From NCBI GenBank assembly GCA_928212115.1, contig CAKMRJ010005523.1:243311115-243375114 (forward strand): a DNA stretch of 64,000 nucleotides, written 5' to 3'. Shown here one piece after another: positions 55,610 to 64,000 of this stretch. The number at the start of each line of letters is the position of its first letter. Position 1 is the first letter of the stretch. Made by a program: the position numbers and the translations under genes. Below the pieces are notes generated by a model, which did not search any database, had not been told where the DNA came from, and worked only from the letters and a program-made list of their open reading frames with translations. Source of the DNA: Lactuca virosa. Its lineage: Eukaryota > Streptophyta > Magnoliopsida > Asterales > Asteraceae.

Positions 55610-56641
55610 CTAGGATACATGAAAGGTGCTATGGATCTGAGTAATCTCGGCTGGAAGATCCAGCCTATACGCCACATTGCCCACCCGGGCTGCAACTCTG
55701 AAATGACCAATGTACCTGTGGCACAATTTTCCCCGCTTCCTGAACCGGATGACACCTTTCCAAGGTGACACCTTCAGGAGAACCATATCCCTGACCTGGA
55801 ACTCCAGGTCCGAACGGCGTTTGTCAGCATAACTTTTCTGCCGACTCTGAGCAGTCTGAAGCCTGCTCTGGACCTGCTGAATCCTCTCCGTCATCTTGAG
55901 TATCACTTCGGTACTCCCCATGACCCTCTGTCCAACCTCACCCCAACATATCGGGGTTCTGCACTTCCTCCCATACAACATCTCGAAGGGAGGACGATCG
56001 ATACTCGCGTGGTAACTGTTATTACAGGAAAACTCTGCCAAGGGGAGGTAGGTATCCCAGCTACCACCGAAGTCCAGGACACAGGCCCGCAACATATCCT
56101 CCAGAGTCTGGATGGTCCGCTCGCTCTGACCATCTGTCTGCGGGTGAAAGGTCGTGCTAAAGTGCAGACGAGTACCCAACTCGTCATGAAATTTCTTCCA
56201 GAATCTGGAAGTAAATCGCACGTCTCGATCAGAAATCATGGAAACTGGCACTCTGTGTCGAGCTACTACCTCTCGGATGTAAATATCGGCCAGCTTCTAG
56301 GCCGAGATTCTCTCCTGGATCGGTATGAAGTGAGCACTCTTGGTCAACCGATCCACGATGACCCAAATCAAATCCACCCCTCGTGCGGTCCTGCGAAGCT
56401 TCGTGATGAAATCCATAGTAATATCTTCCCATTTCCACATAGGGATATCCAACGGTTGTGTCTTGCCATGAGGCCTCTGGTGCTCGGCCTTGACCTTCCT
56501 GAAGGTCAGGCATCTCTCAAAGTACCAGGCTACATCCCGCTTCATGCAGGGCCACCAGTAATCAGGACGAAGATCTACGTACATCTTCGTCGCCCCGGGA
56601 TGGATAGAAAACCTGGATTTATGCGCCTCCTCCATAAAAAT
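55610..56641 (-). pseudogene. Element E integrase
   Basis: Zinc-binding region (56297-56635): [16 protein letters not shown] ... ERCLTFRK, where the last Cys of the HHCC set is Phe. Catalytic core: MDFITKL (Asp), [12 protein letters not shown] (Asp) and TDGQSERTIQTLE (Glu) all present; then NNSYHASIDRPPFEMLYG and the GPY/F-like RYIGHFRV. A stop at 56297 (expected Glu codon before KLADIY) splits it in two frames. Otherwise it is much better preserved than C. Confidence 0.85.
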
Positions 56642-57818
56642 CTAGCGCACACCTCCATGATATGGAACCCACACTCTACGGTGTAGTGTCAACAACCCAC
56701 GGCTATCATAGTCAAAGGAGGAAACCTGACCCACAATACGCTCGCTCTTCCGATGTTCCTCCTTCATAGCCTCTTGAATCTGCTCCAGAAGCAGTGCCGC
56801 TACTGTCATCCACAAGCAAATATCTCTAATCGGGGCTGCCTTGCAGCTAAGAGCATCGGCCACAACATTGGCCTTCCTCGGGTGGTAGAGGATCTCACAG
56901 GCGTAATCCTTCACCACATCTAGCCACTAAAACTGCCTCATGTTCAGATTCGGCTGATCCATGAGGTACCTCAGACTCTTGTGATTTGTGTAAATGGTAC
57001 AACGGACCCCATAGAGGTAATGTTGCCAAATCTTGAGGGCGAAGACAACCGCCCCCAACTCCAGATCGTGCGTCGGGTAGTTCGCCTCGTGAGGTTTCAG
57101 TTGCCTCGAGGCGTAGGCGATGACATGCCCTCTCTGCATCAATACAACGCCCAAACCCGAAATGGACGCATCGCAGTATACTACAAAATCCTCCATGCCC
57201 TCTGGCAGGGCTAAGATTGGCGCCTCGCACAACCTCTGCCTTAAAGTCTCAAACGTTGCTTGCTGCTCAGGCCCCCAGCGAAAGACAACGGCCTTCTTCG
57301 TCAGTCGGGTCAAGGGTACTGCTATCTTGGAGAAGTCCTGAATGAATCTCCGGTAATAGCCTGCTAACCCTAGGAAACTCAAAATCTCAGATGGAGACTT
57401 CGGAACCTCCCATCTCATCACGGCCTCCACTTTGACCGGATCAACCAAAATCCCATTCTGGTTGACAACGTGCCCCAGAAACCGCACCTCACGCAACCAA
57501 AACTCACACTTGGAGAAATTTGCGTACAAGCTCTCCCTCCTCAAGGTATCCAACACCTCTCGCAAGTGCTCCTCGTGCTTCTCCTGCATCTTGGAGTAAA
57601 TCAAGATATCGTCAATAAAGACTATCACAGACTGATCCAGCATCGGTCTGCATATGCGGTTCATGAGGTCCATGAACATACCAGGAGCATTGATGAGCCC
57701 GAAGGGCATCACCACGAACTCTTAGTGGCCATAGTGAGTCCGAAAAGCAGTCTTCTGCACATCCTCCTCTGTGAATCGCATCTGATGGTAGCCTGAACGT
57801 AAATCTATCTTGGAAAAT
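56642..57818 (-). pseudogene. Element E RT catalytic part and RNase H
   Basis: The open block 56927-57715 holds [18 protein letters not shown], the intact catalytic box [42 protein letters not shown], and RNase H motifs [13 protein letters not shown] (Asp), [11 protein letters not shown] (Glu), [13 protein letters not shown] and YTNHKSL (usual Asp is Asn). A stop at 57722 replaces the Tyr of YGHYEF; another at 56927 follows NMRQ. RT continues beyond the F insertion at 59797. The best preserved polymerase in the window. Confidence 0.87.
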
Positions 57819-57878
57819 TGTAACGCCCCGATTCTCAGGTATTAATATTATGACTTTAATTTTCAAGTTTCAAGGTCT

Positions 57879-58030
57879 ACTCGACGAGTTGGATGCCCTG
57901 ACTCGTCGAGTAGCAGCGGGTTTGGGGCCACATGTTTAAGTGACCAACTCGTCGAGTCAGTAGAGTGACTCGATGAGTTGGAGCTGGAGAGTGAAACCCT
58001 AATTTCCGGGGTTTTGCACCCTATTTAAGG
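57879..58030 (+). promoter_or_regulatory. LTR F promoter region
   Basis: TACTCGACGAGTTGG, GACTCGTCGAGTAG, AACTCGTCGAGTCAG and GACTCGATGAGTTGG at 15-50 bp spacing, then AAACCCTAATTTCC, then CCCTATTTAAGG. Confidence 0.6.
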
Positions 58031-59277
58031 AATCATTTGCCCCCTTAAGTCTCTTACAGCCTCTAGAGAGCTCTGAAAACCCTAATTTGTGTGTGTTCAT
58101 CTTGTGTGATTTCAAGCTTGGAAGAGTGTGCTAGAAGAAGGAGGAGTGAAGCAAAAGACGTTTGGATCATTGAAGAGTTGGTGGATCTGAGTCTTCTATC
58201 TCTTGGCATCATTTGGAAGGTAACAAGTCGTTACCTTGCCTTCCTTCCTTTTTGATCTCTTCACATCTAAGATTAGGGCCATTTTAGGGTTTATGTGAAC
58301 CATTTTCGGGTATAAGCTATGAATTGGAGTTGCAACTTCAGATCTGAGCTTATCTTAACCCTTATAGCTATAAAGTTCTAGCTGTAGCAAGTAATAATCT
58401 TTCCCTTTTGAGAAAATGTCATTCCAAGCTTGGATTTATAGTTCTAAGCTTTTAGAGCCTTGCATGCACGTAAAGTCTGCAACTTTACGTGATAAGCATG
58501 CCTTAGCAGGCTAGATCTAGTGATTGGAACACTGGAATGACTCAAAATCGTCTGGACATGGATTAGGTTGCATGGACTCGACGAGTCGGATAATCCGACT
58601 CGGCGGGTCGAGTAGGGTTTTGACTGACTGGTCATGCATGGACTCGGCGGGTCTGGGAGATGACTCGGCGAGTCAGTTAGGGTTTTCCAACACTTGAATG
58701 CGCATAAACTCTGCGAGTTAGTTGGGAACTCGGCGAGTCGAGTCGAATGATTCAGGAATCTTTAAAGAACTCGACGAGTAGCAAGTTGCACTCGACGAGT
58801 AGGTCAACATGGACTGTTGACCATTGACCATTGACCTTGACTCTGATCAAGGGTTGACCAGTTGACTTCCGAGGGTATTTTAGTGAATTGAGAATTTATG
58901 AGATTGGACCATTGGTGGTTATAGGTGTTGGTGGTTGGAACTGTATTTGGAAGAGTTGACAGTATCATCCTGAGCTTCTTGCGAGGTGAGTTCTCCTCAC
59001 TATACCAACAGGGTCTAAGGCACCAATGTCGGCCCTTATCAGATTTGTATCCGGGTTTATTGCATGATATGCTTATTGATTTACATCCTGGTAGTTAGGA
59101 TGGTGTTATGCTTAGTGACCTGGTTAGGTCGGTATCCAGGTATATAGGATGATGCTATGTTAGTGACTGGTTAGGTCTGTATCCTGGTTATAGGATGTTG
59201 CTATGATTGATGATCTGTTAGATCGGTTTGACTGTTATATATGCTAGCGTATGATATTATGTGCACATGTTGTTTGA

Positions 59278-59508
59278 TTGGGGGTTGGGTTGAGGCGGAC
59301 CTGCTTTGTGCTGAAGGCCAACATACCTAGGGCGGTCCGGATAGACTACAGGCCCAGGAGGGCATGTCAGTCAGACCGAAGGCCCGACGAGCGGTCTGGA
59401 TAGGCTGTAGGCCCTGCGAGGCGGTCCAGACGTGCCGAAGGCTCGGAGAGCGGTCCAGATAGGCTGAAGGCCTGCGAGGCGGTCCAGTCAGGCTGAAGGC
59501 TCATTGTG
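59278..59508 (+). repeat. GC-rich minisatellite in LTR F
   Basis: Five or six units based on GAGGCGGTCCAGATAGGCTG and AAGGCC(C)G, spaced about 35-45 bp. Confidence 0.75.
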
Positions 59509-59796
59509 CATGCTGTTTGCTTATATGTTATTGATACGTTTTATGGCGTTGGTATTATTGGGGGTAACTCACTAAGCCTTCGAGCTTACATTTATTGATT
59601 ATTGTTTCAGGTACTTATGATGATCGCGGGAAGGCGAAGGCGTGATCGTACAACTCCTCATATTTCATGATTTTATGATTTGTCTATGGGATACTCTGAC
59701 ATTTTACTCATTTAAAAAAAACTAGTTTGTAATAACCATGGGTTTTGAAATGTTTTAAAAAGTTTAAAATTTGGCATGATTTTTATGAGTGTTACA

Positions 59797-60013
59797 AAAA
59801 CCAAGATGCCCCCTGCAGTTGGTCGAAGAGATCATCAATCCTCGGGAGTGGGTAACGGTTCTTCACCGTTACCTTTTTCAACTCCTAGTAGTCTATACAC
59901 ATCCGATGCGACCCGTCCTTCTTCTTCACAAACAGAATCGGGGCTCCCCAAGGCGAACTGCTCAGCCTGATAAATCCCTTGTCTAACAGCTCCTGCAGCT
60001 GTGTAGACAACTC
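59797..60013 (-). pseudogene. Element E RT, N-terminal part
   Basis: Minus strand: [32 protein letters not shown], a stop, then [20 protein letters not shown] and QLQGASW, where F cuts in. It precedes 57818 in the original element. Stops are present near 59889 and 60014. Confidence 0.8.
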
Positions 60014-60640
60014 CTACATCTCGGGAGGAGCCAGCCGATATGGTGCATTGGCTATCGGAGCTGCACCAGGAACTAGGTCGATCCTAAACTCCACCTGTCT
60101 TTCCGGATGTATCCTAGGCAACTCCTCTGGAAATACGTTCGGGTACTCTCGCACCACTGGTACATCACTCACAGTCACCCTACCCACCTCCTGGGTATCC
60201 ATAACGTAGGCGACGTACCCTGCACAACCCTGCTGAAGGTAACGCCTGGCCCTCGCTGTTGAACACAAAGCTGGTCCTTGCTGCGGCCTCTCTCCCTGAA
60301 GCACCAGCTCTCCCCCACTTAGGGTCCTGATACGCACTAGCTGCTGCGCACAGTCGATCACCGACCCATTAGGGCTCAACCAGTCCATGCCTATGATAAC
60401 CTTGTTCCCACATAATGGAATGGGAGCCAAATCCACGAGGTAATGCTCGTCATACAGTCTCAAAACGCAATCTCTAAAAACCTCTGATGCCTGGACAGAT
60501 CGGTCGTCAGCAATCTCAATCTCTAAAGGACAATCTAACATGCCTGAAGACTCAGAAAACCTCTTGCTAAGAGAAAGAGAGACAAATTATTGGGTAGCCC
60601 CCGAGTCAAATAACACCTGAACTGAGATGTTGTTCACATG
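60014..60640 (-). pseudogene. Element E protease and protease-RT linker
   Basis: Protease motif VLFDSGATQ, with intact catalytic D-S-G-A, reads at about 60590-60620 and is followed by a TAA. Downstream, the open frame 60014-60541 contains the protease C-terminal half (LVDLAPIPLCGNKVIIGMDW) and the linker [39 protein letters not shown]. The single stop after the active site is the main lesion. Confidence 0.83.
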
Positions 60641-60679
60641 GAACGATCCTAAATATAACACATAAACACAACACATAAA

Positions 60680-61301
60680 TATCATAACTGGCATGTAATG
60701 AGATTTAGGGAGAAGAAAACATACCCGTCACCACATCTAGTGCGACACGTGTCTCCTTGGTGGTCAGCTAGAAGGCTCGGCTCCTCACCACTGGAGCATC
60801 TGTCTTGCCCTGTTGGCCATCCATAATCCGCAGGGTCGCTGGAGCTGGCGCCACAACAGGCGCTGCTACTGTCAGTCTCGGGCAGTTGGCCTTTTTGTGG
60901 CCCTTCTGATTGTAATGAAAGCAAATCAAGTTTGATGTCTGAAAGGTGGGGGTAGGGGCAGTACAATCCCTACCAAAGTGCCCAAGTTTGCCACACTTAT
61001 AGCTGCCCGATGATCCCAGTCTACAAACCCCCTCATGAGTCTTGCCCCATTTCCCACAGCGGCTCCGGCCCTACTGGCCCTTCGGCCTAGTGTCAAATCC
61101 CTTGGGTTTCTTCCCTGAAACCCCAGTAATCTGCCCGATCTCCTCATTCCTCTTCTGGATGTGCTCGATATCAATCTCCCTCTCTCTCGCCCTGGATATC
61201 ATGTCCTCCAAAGTCGGACATGCTGAGTAGCTGACATGTTTCCTGATGTCAACTCTCAACATATCATAGTACCGGGTCTTCCTCATCTCCTCATCCCTTG
61301 C
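60680..61301 (-). pseudogene. Element E gag, C-terminal part
   Basis: Capsid end ARDEEMRKTRYYDMLR, LEDMISRAREREIDIEH, then three knuckle-like motifs: CGKWGKTHEGVC, YKCGKLGHFGRDC and CFHYNQKGHKKANC (second Cys is Tyr). Frame breaks occur near 61071 and 60930. N-terminal gag is missing beyond 61302, where LTR G begins. Confidence 0.8.
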
Positions 61302-61809
61302 TGTGACACCCCGACTCCCAGGTATAAGCTTTACAAGTTTTATGTTCATTTTGGGGGATCTACTCGACGAGTTGGATGCCCTAACTCGTCGAGTAGGGGC
61401 CGGTTTGACCGCGGGATTTAAGTGACCAACTCGACGAGTTGGAAGACCCAACTCGACGAGTTGGAGATGGAATGAGAAAACCCTAATTTCAGGGTTTTCA
61501 CCCTATTTAAAGGACCTTAAGTCCCTTCCTTCAGCCTCCTTATCACTTGTTGACGGCCAAAAGGAAACCCTAATCGATCTAGACCCTATTCTTGAGTGTG
61601 TGAGGAGCTAAAGTGTGTTTTAGTGCTTTCATTAAGGGAACTCAAAGATTTAGAAGCTTGGATTGAAGAAGAGGAAGTGGATCTGCCATCTACATCGTTT
61701 TGGGAGCTAGACCGAGGTAAAAAGCTTGTACCTTGACCCTTTCATACTTAGATCTCTTCTTTGGACACTTAGGGTTTAAAGGAGCCACTTTAGGTTTGAG
61801 CTTGTCACA
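61302..61809 (+). mobile_element. Truncated LTR G, relative of F
   Basis: Opens TGTGACACCCCGACTCCC. It contains ACTCGNCGAGT cluster 1 (61360-61465), AAACCCTAATTTCAGGGTTT (61478-61497), CTATTTAAAGG (61502-61512) and CCGAG|GTAAAA (61716), in the same order and spacing as F. Similarity to F ends near 61800, before the second cluster. The last bases GTCACA mirror the TGTGAC start, but no flanking duplication is seen, so truncation is more likely than a short complete LTR. Confidence 0.75.
61360..61512 (+). promoter_or_regulatory. LTR G promoter region
   Basis: TACTCGACGAGTTGG, AACTCGTCGAGTAGG, AACTCGACGAGTTGG twice, then an AAACCCTAA/AGGGTTT palindrome and a TATTTAAAG box. Confidence 0.6.
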
Positions 61810-62562
61810 ATTTTTTTATAGCTTATACACTAAAATTCGTTACAAAACATCGTATTGTTCAGATGAAATCAAATGAAAAGTCACAAAATTAAGTTACATA
61901 TTTTCACAGCAAAAAGTTTCCGATTTACATGGTACTACAACAAACTAAAGCTTGGAGTGTCGCAGTGCTGACTGTTTTGTAGTGTAATTTAGAGTCAAAA
62001 CCACAAACTACACCATATGGTTTGAGATTTTAAGAAAACCATAAACAACACTGCAAAATTATTATACCGCATTATGCGATGCAGTGGAATACAGTTGGAT
62101 GAGTTGCAAATTGTTTTTAAAGGTTTACTTAAATTTAGCTTGATTCATATAGATTTTTAAATTGCATATGTTTTCTTATTGTTTTAGAAAACATTAGAAT
62201 TTTACAAATTTTAAAATCTAACTTATGGGATGTGATGTTTGGGATTGCTTTTTGAACTCTAAAAGTAATTTTAGACAAAAGTGGTTATTAATTTATAGTG
62301 GTGGTAAAATGAGTTTTGTAAAAAAGTCTTTAGATTAGTTTTTATGGTTCAAAAGCCAATAAGTTCAAAAGCAATGCAGTTTGAACCTTGAATTTGTAGT
62401 TAAAAACTACAAAGCACAACGCATAGTGCAGTTTAACAAAATTACAAACTGCAGTTTGATAAACACGTCTAACTAATAGAGAACATGTACAACTTCCATA
62501 GCATAAAATACAAATCATTAAAACATTATTCCATCAAATACATTCACCACATATACATACAC
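61810..62562. other. Intergenic DNA downstream of the PPR gene
   Basis: AT-rich. Variants of ACAAACTGCA and GCAGTTTGAT recur between 62370 and 62465, and a GCATTATGCGATGCAG palindrome-like stretch lies near 62069-62085. These might belong to a small DNA transposon, but no clear terminal repeats with a target duplication were found. Polyadenylation of the PPR gene would fall in the right-hand part. Confidence 0.5.
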
Positions 62563-64000
62563 TCAATCAAAATCTCCATCAGAATCATCCTCCTCATCAT
62601 CATAAACCAATCCTCCATCATCACCATCACTAACCTCCACCCCATAAATTTCATCAAGCATATTCTGTGAGTTCCAATCAGGCGGGAACGTCTTCTGAAG
62701 TGCTTCAGTGATATCACCGCCACCTCTTTCAATCTTCCTTAAACAGCGGGCCCAGTGGACAGCTGTCCCCATATCAACCGTTAAACCCGATTCCACCATT
62801 TCAGCACAGATGTGTTGAACACCCGAGTAAATATAGTCTTCAGCTACTGAAGCTCTTGATAACAACGATGTCATCAAACAATGGTAGACAGCTCCATCAG
62901 GTTTTAATCCTGCAGCTTTCATATCCTCAAAGCATTTTAAAGCTTTTTCAGGAAGTGAAGCCCGGGCCCACCCATGGATTAGGGTTGTGTAGGTTTTCAA
63001 ATTGGGGTTCAATCCCGCTGCCTCCATTTCCTTCATTGTTTTCCCTGCTCTCTGCACTCAAAATCCATAATCAATAGATTAGTCACAAAAATAATAAAAG
63101 TACAAAGGGTAAATTAGGAAAAAGACATACAAGCATATATCCAGCTTTACAACAAGCATTGATGAAAGATGTGTAGGTCCGGATATCAGGTTGAACCCCT
63201 TCTTGCTTCATTTGTTGCATTAAATCAGCTGCTTCCCAAACATCACCTCTTCTAGCCCATCTATAAAAACAAAAACAAGATTACTAATTTTACTAATATC
63301 ATAAACTTTAAAACACTAATCTTATTATAATTTTAAAAATCGTACCCATCTATAAGTATGTTGTAAACAAAAGTATTTCTTGGGATTTTTCAGGAATGCA
63401 TTTCTTTAGTAACCGCTAAAGCACTTTGCATCCTTCCAGCTTTACAACAAGCTTTAAGTAAAGCCTCATATGTGAGCACATCAACATCTAAACCTTCATT
63501 TTTAAGTATAGAGAAAAACTCAAATGCTTTTCCAGTGTCACCTAATGATGCATAACCATGCATGATTGTTGTATATGTGTGTTCATTTGGTGTAATCCCT
63601 GCCACCAGCATTTCATCTAATATTTTTACAGCCCTTTCCATTTGTAAAAATAAAAAAATAAAAATCTATCACGTTTTTTACAAGTTAAAAATATATAAAA
63701 ACAGACATACATACATACCTGCCATTTTTCAACAAGACCAAGGATTAGGGCATTGTAAGTGTGGACAGTTGGAATGCATCCACTCATTCTCATCATATCA
63801 AAGACTTGAATAGCTTTTTTAGCTTCTCCTGCTCTTGCATAGCCATGGATAATTGGCATAAATGTGCGTGAAGTTGGTTTATGTCTAACTTTTTGCATTT
63901 CCAAAACTGTAGTATTTGCACGATCCATGTTTCCCATGCCACAAAATGCTGTGATGATGTTGTTATAAAGCACAACATCTGGCTTTAAACCATCTTTTAT
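62563..64000 (-). pseudogene. PPR protein gene, PPR4-like, last four exons, with two lesions
   Basis: Exons (minus): 64000-63719 (continues off the window), 63641-63346, 63260-63131 and 63051-62563. Translation gives consecutive 35-residue pentatricopeptide repeats (TYNALILGLVEKWQ; TYTTIMHGYASLGDTGKAFEFF; FVYNILIDGWARRGDVWEAA; TYTTLIHGWARASLPEKALK), then a non-PPR tail with ALQKTFPPDW and an acidic C-terminus. Tail and repeat order resemble the plastid protein PPR4 (Arabidopsis At5g04810, maize PPR4), an RRM-PPR factor for rps12 trans-splicing; the RRM would lie outside the window. Introns 1 and 2 start GT, and introns 2 and 3 end AG. Odd: TGA at 63390-63392 interrupts exon 2, and the acceptor before 63641 reads CAA, not CAG. 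PPR identity is firm; the ortholog name comes from memory; pseudogene status is inferred. Confidence 0.7.

Larger units (their letters stand above)
57819..59796 (+). mobile_element. Solo LTR F (Gypsy-type) inserted in element E RT
   Basis: 1978 bp, TGTAACGCCCC...GAGTGTTACA, flanked by AAAAT/AAAAC (57814-57818 and 59797-59801), a 5-bp duplication with one difference. Homologous RT coding of E lies on both sides with no internal element sequence, so an LTR-LTR exchange removed the rest. Layout: ACTCGNCGAGT cluster 1 (57879-57981), AAACCCTAATTT box, CTATTTAAGG (58021-58030), AAG|GTAAC (58219), cluster 2 (58576-58803), GAGGTGA...CTCACTATAC (58982-59006), minisatellite and TTGTTTCAG|GTAC (59610). 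Confidence 0.9.
45359..61301 (-). mobile_element. Element E: Gypsy LTR retrotransposon, Tekay/Del-like, 5' end lost
   Basis: Left (3') LTR is 45359-47163 plus 54952-55327; the polypurine tract AAGTGGGGGAGATT abuts it. Coding on the minus strand runs from gag at 61301 to the chromodomain-like tail at 55340. The element was later hit by D2 (in the LTR), solo LTR F (in RT) and LTR G (in gag). The gag start, primer site and 5' LTR are missing beyond G, so no target duplication can be scored on the right. Confidence 0.88.

Noticed and set aside
56009..56686. 225-codon plus-strand frame
   Set aside because: It is the complement of the element E integrase, whose catalytic motifs are clear on the minus strand.
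61810..62470. A complete MITE downstream of the PPR gene
   Set aside because: GCAGTTTG-type motifs recur, but I could not find matching terminal inverted repeats with a target duplication.
63346..63420. A tiny intron that would remove the TGA in the PPR gene
   Set aside because: No GT...AG pair of workable size flanks the stop, and the PPR repeat length is normal if the codon is read as an amino acid.

Overview
This is nuclear DNA of a flowering plant, made almost entirely of nested LTR retrotransposons, with one host gene at the right edge. AT-rich non-coding DNA, Gypsy/Copia elements with tRNA-Met primer sites, MITEs and a split-exon pentatricopeptide repeat (PPR) gene indicate a plant. 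LTRs full of ACTCGNCGAGT motifs remind me of Asteraceae such as lettuce (Lactuca), but the species is inference. There is no bacterial or organellar operon, CRISPR array, rRNA or convincing tRNA gene.

Layout, with my element names. 1-2631: two minus-strand LTR pieces, one inserted in the other. 2632-11092: a plus-strand LTR-like sequence split by Copia-like element H (2897-8696, minus, target duplication GGATT), which keeps only gag and a broken protease. 11093-16842: AT-rich, no host gene seen; it holds a LINE ORF1 (DUF4283) fragment, a hAT-type MITE, a Harbinger-type element, a LINE 3' end and a long-hairpin MITE. 16843-45358: Gypsy A (plus) opened by Gypsy B (minus, gag only, 19742-43344, duplication TTGGT), which is opened by Gypsy C (minus, 21609-37215, duplication CTTTA), which is opened by Copia-type D (plus, 27503-34531, duplication GAACA). 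This is a four-deep nest with exact target duplications at B, C and D. 45359-61301: Gypsy E (minus) inserted in the reverse transcriptase (RT) region of A. E is itself hit by D2 (47164-54946, second copy of the D family), by solo LTR F (57819-59796) and by truncated LTR G (61302-about 61809). The missing halves of A and E are not in the window, so the nest ends in a deletion or rearrangement just beside the gene. 62563-64000: last exons, on the minus strand, of a PPR gene resembling plastid PPR4, carrying a premature stop and a lost splice acceptor.

Most coding capacity is dead: stops, frameshifts, a lost RT catalytic pair in C and a lost protease aspartate in H. Exceptions are the uninterrupted 241-codon gag of D2 and the RT/RNase H block of E. 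Three families (H, B, D) carry gag but no recognisable polymerase, so they would need proteins from elsewhere.

The most unusual signal is in the LTRs. Several different Gypsy LTR families share one layout: a cluster of family-specific CG-containing palindromes, then an AAACCCTAA box, a TATTTAAG-type TATA box, an AG|GTA splice-donor-like site about 200 bp on, a second cluster of the same palindrome, a GC-rich minisatellite and, in several, a TTTCAG acceptor-like site before the LTR end. The palindrome differs between families but its placement does not.
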